Part shown: piece after piece, positions 11,453-22,300 of the stretch
Layout of the letters: the number at the start of each line of letters is the position of its first letter
Position numbering within the stretch: the stretch's first letter is position 1
Assembly: GCA_035048815.1 (NCBI GenBank)
Contig: JAUCBN010000022.1
Location: 17,092,501 to 17,156,500, forward strand
Reading direction: 5' to 3'
From: Abelmoschus esculentus
Taxonomy: Eukaryota; Streptophyta; Magnoliopsida; Malvales; Malvaceae
Length of the DNA stretch: 64,000 nucleotides
The notes under the pieces: generated by a model
The model's database searches: none
What the model saw: only the letters and a program-made list of their open reading frames with translations
Told to the model about the DNA's origin: nothing
Made by a program: the position numbers and the translations under genes

Positions 11453-12790
11453 TGTTGAGTGCCCAAAAGTCCTCATATTTTATATCATTTCCCACTTGAT
11501 TATTGCTAATAAAGACAGAATTAGAGGTGATAATAGATATTTTTGCATATTTTCTATATTTCACCATCTGAATACTGATTTCATGAATTTATCTATTATT
11601 TGACATAAAACAAATGCATATAATGGTTTTCTTTCTTAGACAGAAAATTGCATCATAGGAATTGCCAAACAAGAAGAAGGATGCTGGAAGCTGAAGCTGA
11701 AATACAGAAAAGCACCCGCCTCGACAACATTTTGAGGCCGCGACAGCACCTGAAGAACAAATATCGATATGATAGGCAATCTGAGGAGAAAAATAAGGTA
11801 GACGTTTTAAGACAAGAGACATAGAAATCGGAGCTGCGAAACACACGGAAAGTCAATCAAAGGCCACGTAGGAAAAAAATCCTTATAGGAATAAACTAGG
11901 AAATAAAATAAATATCTTTTATTTATGTACTTAACTTGTGTTTTACTCCAAGTTGTATTCCTACTTTGGAAAGGTTTGCCCTAGGCCAAGCCTATATAAA
12001 CTATAGCCTATGTAGAGTGGAGGACATCTCAAAATCAAGTGTTCATGCAAAAACCTTAAACTCCTCCATCGTCCCCTAGGGTTTAGGTTAGTTTGTGGAG
12101 TAGTTGTGGGAGAAAGTTGTACTTTGTTTTGTTTCATGCAATAAAATATCGAGGTTTTCTTATTTTTTGCCATTCATTGTTCTTACATTCAAGCTCGGGA
12201 GAGAAGTTTGTGAGAGATTTATTTATCTAATATTGGGAGAGTTAGATTCACAAAAGAAATAAGTACGATATTTTTCTTGCTGGAAAATACTAACTCAGCC
12301 TAGGGATAGGTTAAAGTTTCAACGGCTAAAAGAACTGTGAGATTGGTTTGTGATTCTAGTTGATTCATACCGGGAGGTATCATTAAGGACAAGTCATCAA
12401 CAGTAATTCGACTTAGGAATAAACGGAGTCATCAGAGGATACTTTGCCGAACCTTGGTAAAAGTCCACCCAAGAGCAAGGGATTGCCACGACAGACGAAA
12501 CCCTTCACTGTCAAGGTAGTAAAATCGCTGTTCTGCCGAGGCAGTGTTGCATAATTGCATAAGACAGAAACAAGTCAATTGATTCCACACTATGAAGCAC
12601 TCTAACTTGCCTCACTTTCTCATCCTTGATTTCTGGATCATTTATCTTTATTGCTTTAATTAGTTCTCTTAGCTATAATCCAACTCAATTATCCGTGTCG
12701 TTACTTTTCCATTGTGCAGGAAGAATAAATTACGTAAGTAACACCAATCCTCGTAGGATCGACATCTTAAATAATACAATTTGGCAAAAT
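11453..12790 (+). repeat. LTR b, full length
   Basis: Begins TGTTGAGTGCCCAAAAGTCC, the counterpart of TGATGAGTACTCATAAGTCC in LTR d. A TATA box (TATATAAA, 11993-12000) lies about 540 bases in. The end is approximate because the terminal CCATCA is not recognisable after AATACAATTTGGC. It directly abuts the broken gag, with no polypurine tract before it, so it joined by insertion or recombination. Confidence 0.7.
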
Positions 12791-13960
12791 ATGGATGGAC
12801 AAATGCTTCAACATAAAAGCAGGACTTCCGACCCCTTATCAACCGCCCACCCCAAGAATCAGGGCGAACTAAATGAATGCCAAAGAATTGAAGTTAAAAC
12901 TTAGTTTAACTTCAACACAGAAATAGACTGCCTGAACAAACCCTGTCGAGGCAACTTCTGTCGAGGCAACACTCTTCTTGAACAACAATACATTAGAAAG
13001 AAACCACCTGATGAGGAGACAACAACCGGGACATCATCTTCTCCTCCATCCAAAAAGGGAAAGATGGTTACTGCTAGAGACGTAACATATTACACTCCTG
13101 CAGTAACCTAAATTTTTATCTCTGTCTCTATTTACTTTAATGTTTTAGGAATTAATTTTCAGTTTAGGAATTAGATTTTTAAAATTCTTGCAATTAAGTT
13201 TTTAGATTAATTTTAATATCTCCACAATTTTTATTAATATTTTTTACAGTTATTTAGGTACCAATAAAGAAAGAGAAGCCATGAAGTACATAAAATGGTC
13301 ATGAAATCAAGTTCACCGTCCCACCTAAGAAACGACCAAGGCGGTTGGCTACCCAAAAGCAAGTGACGGCGGGTTTATTGCTGTAAGACTTCGTCTTCCC
13401 CGTTTTATTTCATACTTCTTCATTGTTGTTTTCCAAGTGCATTTTTTTGTTTCTTTCTCAACAAACTCCACACAAACTGATAAACCTCAGGATACAGAAA
13501 AGGCCAGACGTGACATATAAATATTGGTTTATCTTCTCCTTGCCTCCTAAATTTTTATCTTGTCTTTTGTTGTTGCTTTATGTTCATATACATGCATTGA
13601 GGATAATGCATCCCTCGAGTTTAGGGGAGTATTGATCCTATTATAAGGTGAAAAATCTGCTATGTATTAAAATATTTGGATTATCTAATTACTGCCGTAA
13701 TTTCTTTCTTTACAGCAATTACAGTTTCATGCAATTTTTTTTAAGTCTGTTGAATTTTATTGAAATTGCCTTGGCAACAATATATTCTCCAACCGTCGGA
13801 GCATTATGCACCATTTACCAGACTTGAAATCAGAAAGGTCTCTGAGGATTAGTACTTAGGATTAGACTATGAGCCTGAAAATACATAAACACTGCTAGTC
13901 TTAGTTGATTTTAAAAGTTCTTTTCTTTGAAAAGCAATAAGGACTTAGGTTTAGATTTCA

Positions 13961-14112
13961 ACTAGAGGTGTCTATCACCGACTCTAGTAAAAGTCCATAG
14001 AGGTGCCCAACACAGGCTCTAGGACTTAACCTTTTTTTCACTTACTAGAGGTGCCCGAACTGGCTCTAGTAGGAGTAGTTAAACACTTGAGGTGCCCGAA
14101 ACTGGCTCAAGT
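13961..14112 (+). other. Array of four small hairpins before the polypurine tract
   Basis: Four successive inverted repeats enclose a similar loop (GGTGCCC-like). 1: ACTAGAG 13961-13967 with CTCTAGT 13982-13988. 2: AAGTCC-A-TAGAG 13991-14002 with CTCTAGGACTT 14017-14027, one bulged A. 3: ACTAGAG 14044-14050 with CTCTAGT 14064-14070. 4: ACTTGAG 14085-14091 with CTCAAGT 14106-14112. Stems 3 and 4 differ at one position on both arms so that pairing is kept. The same four units recur, more decayed, at 15346-15499. A role in element RNA packaging or 3' processing is conjecture. Confidence 0.6.
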
Positions 14113-14391
14113 AATATAAGTATATAGCAATATATATTTATATACCAATTAGGGAAAAAGAAAGAAAAAAGAATTTTTAGAAAAATCTAAGTTGAAATTC
14201 TTTAGCTAGAAAAAGGATTAGAACTTAGAAAATCATCTTTGACACAGCTATGCATACACTCACCAAGACTCATAGTCCAGTTTCGAGGAATTGTTAGAAC
14301 CAAGAAAAAGCCGAGTCAAGAAACGAATTCTGTCATGGTAGGCAGAATGATATATTACTTTAAAATTCCCTACTTAAAAATTATCCTTTAC

Positions 14392-14429
14392 ATTGCTTGA
14401 GGACAAACAATAGTTCGAGTTTGGGGGCG
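14392..14429 (+). other. Stem-loop plus polypurine tract of LTR c
   Basis: ATTGCTT and AAACAAT (one mismatched pair) flank the loop GAGGAC, followed by AGTTCGAGTTTGGGGGCG and then LTR c. The polypurine tract primes plus-strand synthesis in LTR retrotransposons. The same layout occurs at 13592-13628 and 15777-15814. Confidence 0.7.
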
Positions 14430-15313
14430 TGATGAGTACTCAAAATTACTCATTTTTATATCATTTTCCTAATCGATTATTGCTAATAATTGACAGATTT
14501 AACGACAATATTGGATAAATCTGCTTATTTTCCATTTTTTAGCATCTCAATACGGATTTCATGAATTTACCTATATTTGGCATAAAACAGATGCATTTGA
14601 TGGCTTTCTTTCTTAGACATGAAACGACATCACAAGAGTTGCCAAACAAAAAGATGAATGCTGGAAACTAAAGCCGGAATGCAGATGAACACCCGTCACG
14701 GTAGAGACCGCGACAACCGATGCCGCGACAGCACTTGAAGAACAAATGTTGATATGATAGGCGATCTGAAGAGAAAAATAAGGTGGATATTTTAAGACAA
14801 GTGACACAGAAATCAGAGAAGAGAAACACACGAAAAGTCAAGGTAAAAGGCCACACTGGAAAAGAATCCTTATAGGAATAAACTAGAAAAAAGAATTATT
14901 CGCTTGGGGCTAAGGAAGAAGATATACATGGATGCTCTATCGAACTATGAGTTGTTGAATTTTCGACAAGGCATAACCCTGCCTAGGTAGTTACGGTGAC
15001 CCTTAGTGCGACCCGCCGAGGCAGCAGTTCAACCCTATTGCATTATAACAACGATACAATTACATTCTGATTTCACACTATGAAGCACTCTAACCTGACC
15101 CACTTTTCCATCCTTGATTTCTTGATGACTTGTCTTTATTGCTTTAATTAGTTTTATCTTAGTTATAATTCAACCCTTCAATTTATTTGTGTCTTTAGTT
15201 TTCATAGTGCAGTTATAAGAAATAGTGAAATCGACACAGTCCCTATGAGATCGATATTTTAAATATTACAATCTGATAAAGGTGAAATTAACAGGACTCC
15301 ATAGCGGCCATCA
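14430..15313 (+). repeat. LTR c, chimeric and internally deleted
   Basis: Starts TGATGAGTACTC and ends GCGGCCATCA, 884 bp against about 1330 for LTR d. Its first 450 bases follow LTR b (GATGAATGCTGGAAACTAAA; GATATGATAGGCGATCTGAA). From about 14910 it follows LTR a and d (GGAAGAAGATATACATGG; CGACCCGCCGAGG). The TATA region is deleted. It is followed by a second copy of the 3' internal remnant instead of a primer-binding site. Confidence 0.7.
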
Positions 15314-15814
15314 AAAAGCAATAAGGACTTAGGCTTAGATTTTAAAACTAGAGGTGCCTATCGCCGGCTCTAGTTAGTCTATAGAGGTGCCCACGATTGG
15401 CTTTAGGACTTAGTTTTTCTCCCACTTACTAGAGGTGCCCGAAATTGGCTCTACTATGAAATAGCTAAATACTTGAGGTGCCCAAAAATTGGCTCAAACA
15501 GTATAAGTATATATCAATATATATTTATACATTAATTTAGGGAGAAATAAGAAAAAAAGAATCAAGAAAAATCTTAGTTGGAAGTCTTGAGCTAGAAAAA
15601 GAATTAGAACTTAGAAAGTCAGTCTTGACATAGCTACGCACACACACTAAGACTTATAGTCCAATTCCGAGGAATGCCTAGAACCTATAAGAGGCCGAGT
15701 CAAGAAAGGAATTTTGCCGCGGTAGGCAAGACGGTATATTACTTTAAAATTCCAGACTTAAAAATTATCTTTTGCAATTGCTTGAAGACAAGCAATAGTT
15801 CGAGTTTGGGGGTG
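15314..15814 (+). mobile_element. Second copy of the 3' internal remnant with hairpins and polypurine tract
   Basis: Collinear with about 13931-14429. It starts AAAAGCAATAAGGACTTAGG, holds the four hairpin units at 15346-15499 and ends with the perfect ATTGCTT/AAGCAAT stem-loop and GAGTTTGGGGGTG before LTR d. It has more mismatched stems than the first copy. Confidence 0.7.
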
Positions 15815-17143
15815 TGATGAGTACTCATAAGTCCTTATTTTTCATATCATTTTCCACTCGTTTATTGCTAATAAAGACAGATTTAAAGACGATAATGGAT
15901 ATTTCTAATTATTTTCCATATTTCAGCATCCGAACACTAACTTTATGAATTTATCCATAATCTGACATAAAACATATGCGTTTGATAGTTTTCTTTATTA
16001 GACAAGAAACTATATCACAGAGAGGGCCAAAGGAGAAAATAGATGTTGAATTGTAGATAAAGCACCCTCCACGGTAGCATTTTGGAGGCCACCGCTGCAG
16101 CATAAAAGATAACAACTGGTGCTCAACAGAAAGAGGAAAAGATACCGGTCTTAAAGGACAAAGAGCAAGAGAAAGAAGAAACTCAGTTAGGAGGTCAAGT
16201 CCATGTTAAAGCTAACCGCGGGAAAGAAGAGATATTTTAGGAAATAAGATTAAATTAATACAGTTTAATTAGGAATTAGATTTCTTTCCCGTTTAGAACT
16301 CTTTTCGTGCATGAAAAGATCAACTTAGGGCTTGACCTATATAAGACACTTATTAGGTCTAGGCTTAGTGTGGAGTCGAGACGGATTCCCACTTTATTAT
16401 ACCTTTAGCCGCCGCCTCCATCATGTTCTAAGTCTTTCGGAGGTTTAGATTGTTTGTCGAGTAGTCGGAGATGAATGTTATGTTTGATATTTATTAATAA
16501 AAAACTTATTTCATAGTTTATTCTCTCTTGGTAGTTACTCTTCTTGCATATGAGCTTGAAAGATAAGTATATGAGAAAAACTCATTTGCCTAGCATCGGG
16601 AGATATAGGTTCACGAAACGAGAGAATACGGTCTTTGCTCATGGGTATTGACTAATCCGCCAAGGATTTTAGCGACTAACAAGACGCATGTGTTTGGTTG
16701 TTATCCGCCCTTGATTCACGCCGGGAGGTATCATCAAGACGTGGGTTTCAACAATTCTCTTCGCTTAGGGATAAGGAAGAAGACATACAAGGATGCTCTA
16801 TCGAACTATGAAATATTGAATATTCGATAAGGCATAACCTCGCCTAGGAGCTGCGGCGATCCTTTGTGCGATCCGCCGAGGTGACAATTCAACCTATTGC
16901 ATTAATAAGTGGATACTTAATATAACTGGATTCTCCTCTACAAAGCACTCAATTTAACCTCGCTTTTATTATCTTATTAGTTCGTTATTTAATTTATGTT
17001 TTTATAATTATCTTAGTTATAATCCAACTATTCAATTTACTTGTGTTTTTAGTTTTCTTAGTGCAGTCATAAGAAGTAGTAAAGTCGACTCAGTCCTCGT
17101 GGAACAAACATCTTAAATACTACAATCTGACATAACCTCCATC
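15815..17143 (+). repeat. LTR d, full length
   Basis: Begins TGATGAGTACTCATAAGTCC after a polypurine tract. A TATA box CTATATAAG lies near 16338. It ends near ACCTCCATCT at 17143. The sequence to the right is the DC1 upstream block, so this is the true right edge of the composite. Confidence 0.75.
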
Positions 17144-18116
17144 TAATTAAAAATTTTCTATATTCTAAAATTTAATTTTAGATTAAATTATTTTTTAAAA
17201 AATCCAATAAAAATGCTCAAACACATTTCATTTTATTAAAAAATTTAATTACACAAGTTAAATAGTTATTAGCTTTTTATAATTGATAGTAAAACAGTTT
17301 ATACCCAAATGACGAGAAATTATATTATGGGCCAGTCTTACTATGTTATCCAAGAGACCAACTAACACGTATTATTCCTTTCTTACAATGAGGAAAAAAA
17401 TTCACTATGTCAGTGAAGATTTACATAAAAATATGATATAGAAAAAACAATAAAATGGATGATTTTTAGTGATTGATCCCACTAACACGTGATGAAACTT
17501 TCCCATAGTATAATTTCTCCAAAGACATTATAGTGTGTTGCCTATCCAATATTCTTTACTTAATTAAAATTGTTACGAAATCTTATCAATTTTTTAATGA
17601 GCTTCAAAGAAAGGAAGGAATTATTCCTTTCTTACAATGAAGAAAAAATTATAAAAATATTATCCTTTTCTTATAATAAGAAAAATAAATTATAAAAGTA
17701 TTATAGTTTTCTTACAATGAGAAAAAATAAATTATAAAAGTATTATTCTTTTCTTACAATAAGAAAAAATAAAAAAGTATTATTCTTTTCTTACAATGTG
17801 GAAAAACAAATTATAAAAGTATTATCTTTTCTTACAATAAGAAAAAAACAAATTATAAAGAATTATTCTTTTCTTACAATTAGGAAAAATAAATTATAAA
17901 AGTATTATTCTTTTTACCAATACATTAAATAATAATAATTATAAAAAAATAATTAATAAGATAAATAAACTAAAATAATATATTTTTTATAAATATTCAA
18001 GAATAAAAGAGATTTGACATAAATTAGGGGTACGATATATTTTTTAGAAAAAATCTAACATTAATTTCTATATTCTTTACTAATATTCAAGAATAAAAAG
18101 AATCTGACACAAATGA
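17144..18116 (+). repeat. DC1 upstream block, copy 1 (truncated), with minisatellite
   Basis: Shares long stretches with 32160-32932, 34860-38100 and 60870-62020. A small MITE-like inverted repeat (GAGAAATTATATTATGGG at about 17323 and its inverse at about 17502) is embedded. Positions 17600-17930 hold about seven units of a 42-44-bp minisatellite, typical unit words being TATTATTCTTTTCTTACAAT and GAGAAAAAATAAATTATAAA. Positions 18052-18116 are the first arm of a short direct duplication next to the gene start. The left end is cut by the Athila-like LTR d. Confidence 0.7.
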
Positions 18117-18173
18117 GAAAAATCTAACATTAATTTCTATATTCTAAACTTAACTTCTAACTTTAAAAGAAAC

Positions 18174-18180
18174 TATAAAA
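18174..18180 (+). promoter_or_regulatory. TATA box of DC1 gene 1
   Basis: TATAAAA 93 bases before the start codon, followed by a CT-rich leader. The same element and leader occur at DC1 gene 2. Transcription of this pseudogene is not shown. Confidence 0.55.
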
Positions 18181-19352
18181 TTGCTTCCATCCTCAATCTA
18201 AATCTCTCTCAAACTCTCCCATTTGCTTCATCCCGTCTTTCCTTTCCATTTCCATCTCTACTTGTTGAGAGGATGAACCTCAAACCTTTCCTTCACGAAC
18301 ACCACTTGCTCTATGATAATTACTTTGAAAATCAAGAGGCATGCTGTGACAAATGCAATTTGCAAATTCATGGTTGGGCATTCACTTGTGAAACTTGCAA
18401 CTTGTGGATCCATAAACCCTGTGTAGTGCAACAACTACCTCTTCAAATATCACATCCTATTCATCCTAATCACCCTCTTAAACTAATAACATCCAGAGAT
18501 GGTGATGATCCACGTTTCTTCTGCAATGGATGTTCCAGTCTTACTTTAAGCTGCTTGTATCGGTGTAAGGATTGTAACTTCAACCTTGACCATATCTGTG
18601 CTTCTTCAGCCACCATCACCAGTCATAGATCTAAAGAAATCAAGCATTTTTGCCATTATCTTGCATTGAAACGGTTCAAGTATCGTAAAGTGAGCAAGCA
18701 TCACTATTGTTGTTTCTGGTGCGAGGAGCTTCTATCAGGAATCGCCTATGGCTATTTTCAATGTTACACAGAGTTTTTCGTTCATGAAACCTGCTTGATT
18801 AATATGCCCAACACAATCTCAAACCATCCCCTTCATCCATCCCACCTGCTTCATCTAAATCCCTTTTCCCTGTCGTGTAATGCTTGTGGGGATTACGTTT
18901 GGGAATCAAAGGGATATACTTGTCAAAAGTCCTGTAACTTTGTCCTTCATATTGAGTGTGCTAAATTCAAACCAAGTCTAGAACATGACCTGCATCACCA
19001 TCGGCTTACTCTTTTTCCAGTACAACCTAACCCGCGTCTAGGACAATGCACAAAGTGCGAGGAGAAGATTTGTTATAGTAAAGATGATGTGTTGAAGTAT
19101 TATTATCGATGTGTACGATGTGGTTTCAATTATTATCTTCTTTGTTTGATACCAATAAGTGTTACACATGAATATCACAGGCATGAACTTGTTCTTACTG
19201 ATGTGTTTGTCGAGGATTATTCTTATCAATATTGTTGTGATATCTGCGAAGAAGAAAAAACCTTGACATCCTGTTTATTGCTGTAAGAAATGTAGATTTG
19301 TTGCTCATATTGGATGCGCTCTCAACAAGGTATGTTTTCTGTAAGGAATTTC

Positions 19353-22300
19353 TAAAGATTCTAAATCAAATAGAATTCGATGAAATTGTTCAAAAAGAAA
19401 TTACCTAAAAAATAAAATTGCTCACAAAATAAATTTACTCGGGTAATTGACAATACAATACTATTTTAGAATACTTTTTGTCTTCTTTCTCTCTCACTCA
19501 CCACAATCACTTTTTCTCACTATCACTCTTGGCTTTCACACACACCACTCTTGGCTCTCTCTCTTTTCTCACACACTCTTGTACACCACTACTTTTTGCT
19601 TTCACATTCACTACTCACTCATACATTTTCACTCACATTACAAAATATTTAGACAATGCTTTTATATAGGTACCAGACATTACTACATAATAAAACCTAA
19701 TAAAAACCATAGTTTTTATAACTCCTATGTTAAAATCCATAAAGACTAGTAACTCTCATATTAACTTTTGACATTTCATATTTGTAACTCCTCATTAATT
19801 TCTAAATTTTATGATTCACTAAATATTACATTTCAGTTTATTTAAACAAAACTCCCCCGTAAACTTAAATGTTTCTTCCATCCATCATGTCATCATTTCT
19901 TGCATTTTTCCTAACTTTATCCTAACTCGCTTGTGTCCCATCTTATACCGTTCTCTCATCTTGACCATTCATCTTTTTCTTGCGGCAATTCCTTTCGATA
20001 ATAGGTTGACTTCACATCAATTACCTTAATCTCCTCGTCCATGACAAATTGTCATTTTTTGTCTCATGATGACTCTTCAAAACTATTATTTTCAATATAT
20101 GTCAAAAGACACACAAGATGTACCTCATTATTGAATCATACAAATCTTGTAAACTTCATATTTTGGGTTGTCATGGTTCATCTTCATCATCGATAATTTT
20201 AGAGTTTGTTGGTATGCTTGTTGATGCAGTGACTGATGATTCTTTAACTTCTATGGCAATCTATATTAAATTATTCTAATCTCACTCGCTTTCTTCGTTT
20301 ACTCGCACATTACGACTCACTATTATCTTCTTACTTATTGGATCAAGTAGTTTTTACCCTTTTGTCTTCTTATCATACCCAATAAAAATAAACATTTTAC
20401 TTTTTTATTCGAGCTTCGTTCTTTATGGATCTGATTTGTTGTGGTGTTTTTCCGATCCATGCTTCTTGTGGTGTTTGATCATCTAACTTTATATGTGGAC
20501 ATCGATTTTGTATATAGACGACAAATTGTACAACTTCTTCCCAGAATTGCCTCGAGGATTTCTTGCTCTTGATCATTGATCGAACCATGTCAAGAATGAT
20601 TTGGTCCTTCCTCTCAGCCAAACCATTTTGTTGAGGATAGTATGGTGCGGTTAGAAATCTCCTTATCCCTTGCTCCTCGCAATATTCTATGAAAGCTTTC
20701 GAAGTATACTCACCACCTCTATCTGATCGTACGGCTTTGATATTTCTACCAATTGCCTTCTCAACCATCACTTTGAACTTTTTCAACACCTCAAATTCAT
20801 TGGATTGTTCTTTCAAAAAAAAATACACCCAAGTTTTTCGTGAGAAATAATCAATAAACAAAATGAAATATCTTTAAACGCTAAAATATTTAGGGGTGAT
20901 TGGTCCATATATGTATGTATGAATCAACATGAGTGGATGTTTAGCTCTATATTTTGCCTTCTTTTGAAATGATGTTCTCGCTTGCTTGCAATCACACATT
21001 CTACATAAAATATAATCATAATCTATATTCGGCAATCCGCGTACCATGTTCTTCTTTACTATCTCTTTTAGACCATCATGATTTAGGTGAACAAAATGAA
21101 GATGTCATAGCGATGCCTTATCTTCTATGTGGACTAACAATCATTTTTCTCGCACGCTTCTCAAATTCAATTTGTACATTCGATTTTTGTCAATTTCAAC
21201 TCTAACAATCAAACGCCCTAACTTATCTTTCAAGAGTAGTACCCGATCTTTTAAAAATACTAAGTAACCTTTTTCCATGAGTTGCCCTATACTCAAAATA
21301 TTGGTCTTAAGATCTAGAACATAATACACATCTTGGATTGACCCTATTAAGCCATTCTTTTATAAGTAGCGAATTGTACCTCAGCTTTTTACCACTACTT
21401 TTGATCCATCACCAAACGATACATGAACACTTTCAATATTTTGCATCTCTTTGAATAAGTACTCGTGACCACACATATGGTTGCTTATGCCCGAATTGAG
21501 GTACCACATATCATTGTCGATTTTGACTTCATTTTTAGCCATCAAGAGAACGTCTTCATTCGATTCATCTTCCAATACTAAGTTGGTTGTTTCTTCCACT
21601 TGTTTATCAGCTCGTCAATATTTTGCATAATGTCTCACTTTTACACAATTATAAAATTTATCAGAGTTGCAATCCTTCGTATAATGACCATACTTGTAAC
21701 ATTTGTAGCACTCAATGTTTGAATAGTTTGATCAGTCGCCTCTTCCACTATTGCATCCTCTTCCACGATAATTTGGTTGGCTCAACTGTCTCTTCTCCTA
21801 ATAATATCCTTCATGACTGCTACTTTGACCACCGCGACCATTTCCATGACCTCCACGGTCATGTACTATACCTCGAAAATTTTGAGAATAAAATAACTTT
21901 TCATCTTTTATTGACGCCTTAGTTTGAAGTACTTGCTTGAGTGTATACTCTTTCTTTTTCTTCTTACGTTGTTCATGTGTCTCAATAGAACCGATGAGTT
22001 CATCAACTGTGAGAGTCCCAAGGTCCTTTAACTCTTCTATTGCGCACAAAACATTCTCAAAATTATCAGTTCATGATCTCAAGATCTTTTCCATAATTTA
22101 CGCATCGGTTCACTTTTAACCATTAATGAATGAGTTGGTTTGTCATGAATAGTACACGTGCAATACAGTCAGATACATTTTTCGACTCCCTCATCTTCAT
22201 TCTCTCCAAATCTCCACGAAGAGTTTGGAGACATACTTGCTTGACTCGATCGTCTCCTTTGAACACCCTTTCTAAAGTGTCTCACGCTTCTTTTGAAATA

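Larger units (their letters stand above)
12791..14429 (+). mobile_element. 3' internal remnant of Athila-like element(s)
   Basis: Non-coding or decayed sequence between LTR b and LTR c. It contains two polypurine-tract modules, one at 13592-13628 with no LTR after it and one at 14392-14429 that abuts LTR c. The hairpin array at 13961-14112 lies between them. Short frames here are not convincing genes. Confidence 0.6.
9799..17143 (+). mobile_element. Athila-like Ty3-gypsy composite with four LTRs
   Basis: Order: truncated LTR (9799-10588), primer-binding site, broken gag (10709-11452), LTR (11453 to about 12790), 3' internal remnant, polypurine tract, LTR (14430-15313), a second copy of the 3' internal remnant, polypurine tract, LTR (15815-17143). 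LTRs open with TGATGAGTACTC or close variants and close with CCATCA. The tRNA-Asp-type primer site and the gag resemblance place it with Athila/TAT-type gypsy elements. Reverse transcriptase and integrase are missing. The repeated LTR-internal-LTR order points to recombination or nested insertion, not a single insertion. The right end cuts into the DC1 upstream block at 17144. Confidence 0.8.

Noticed and set aside
12626..12904. 92-codon plus-strand frame
   Set aside because: It spans the end of LTR b into the internal remnant, has no domain, and the other LTR copies do not keep the frame.
17600..17930. Regular 42-44-bp repeats resembling a CRISPR array
   Set aside because: The units are contiguous variants without unique spacers, in a plant nuclear context with no cas genes. 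It is a minisatellite.
19447..19749. Open frames of 100 and 63 codons
   Set aside because: They lie inside the 3' LTR of the intronic copia element and encode low-complexity His/Ser/Thr/Phe-rich sequence.
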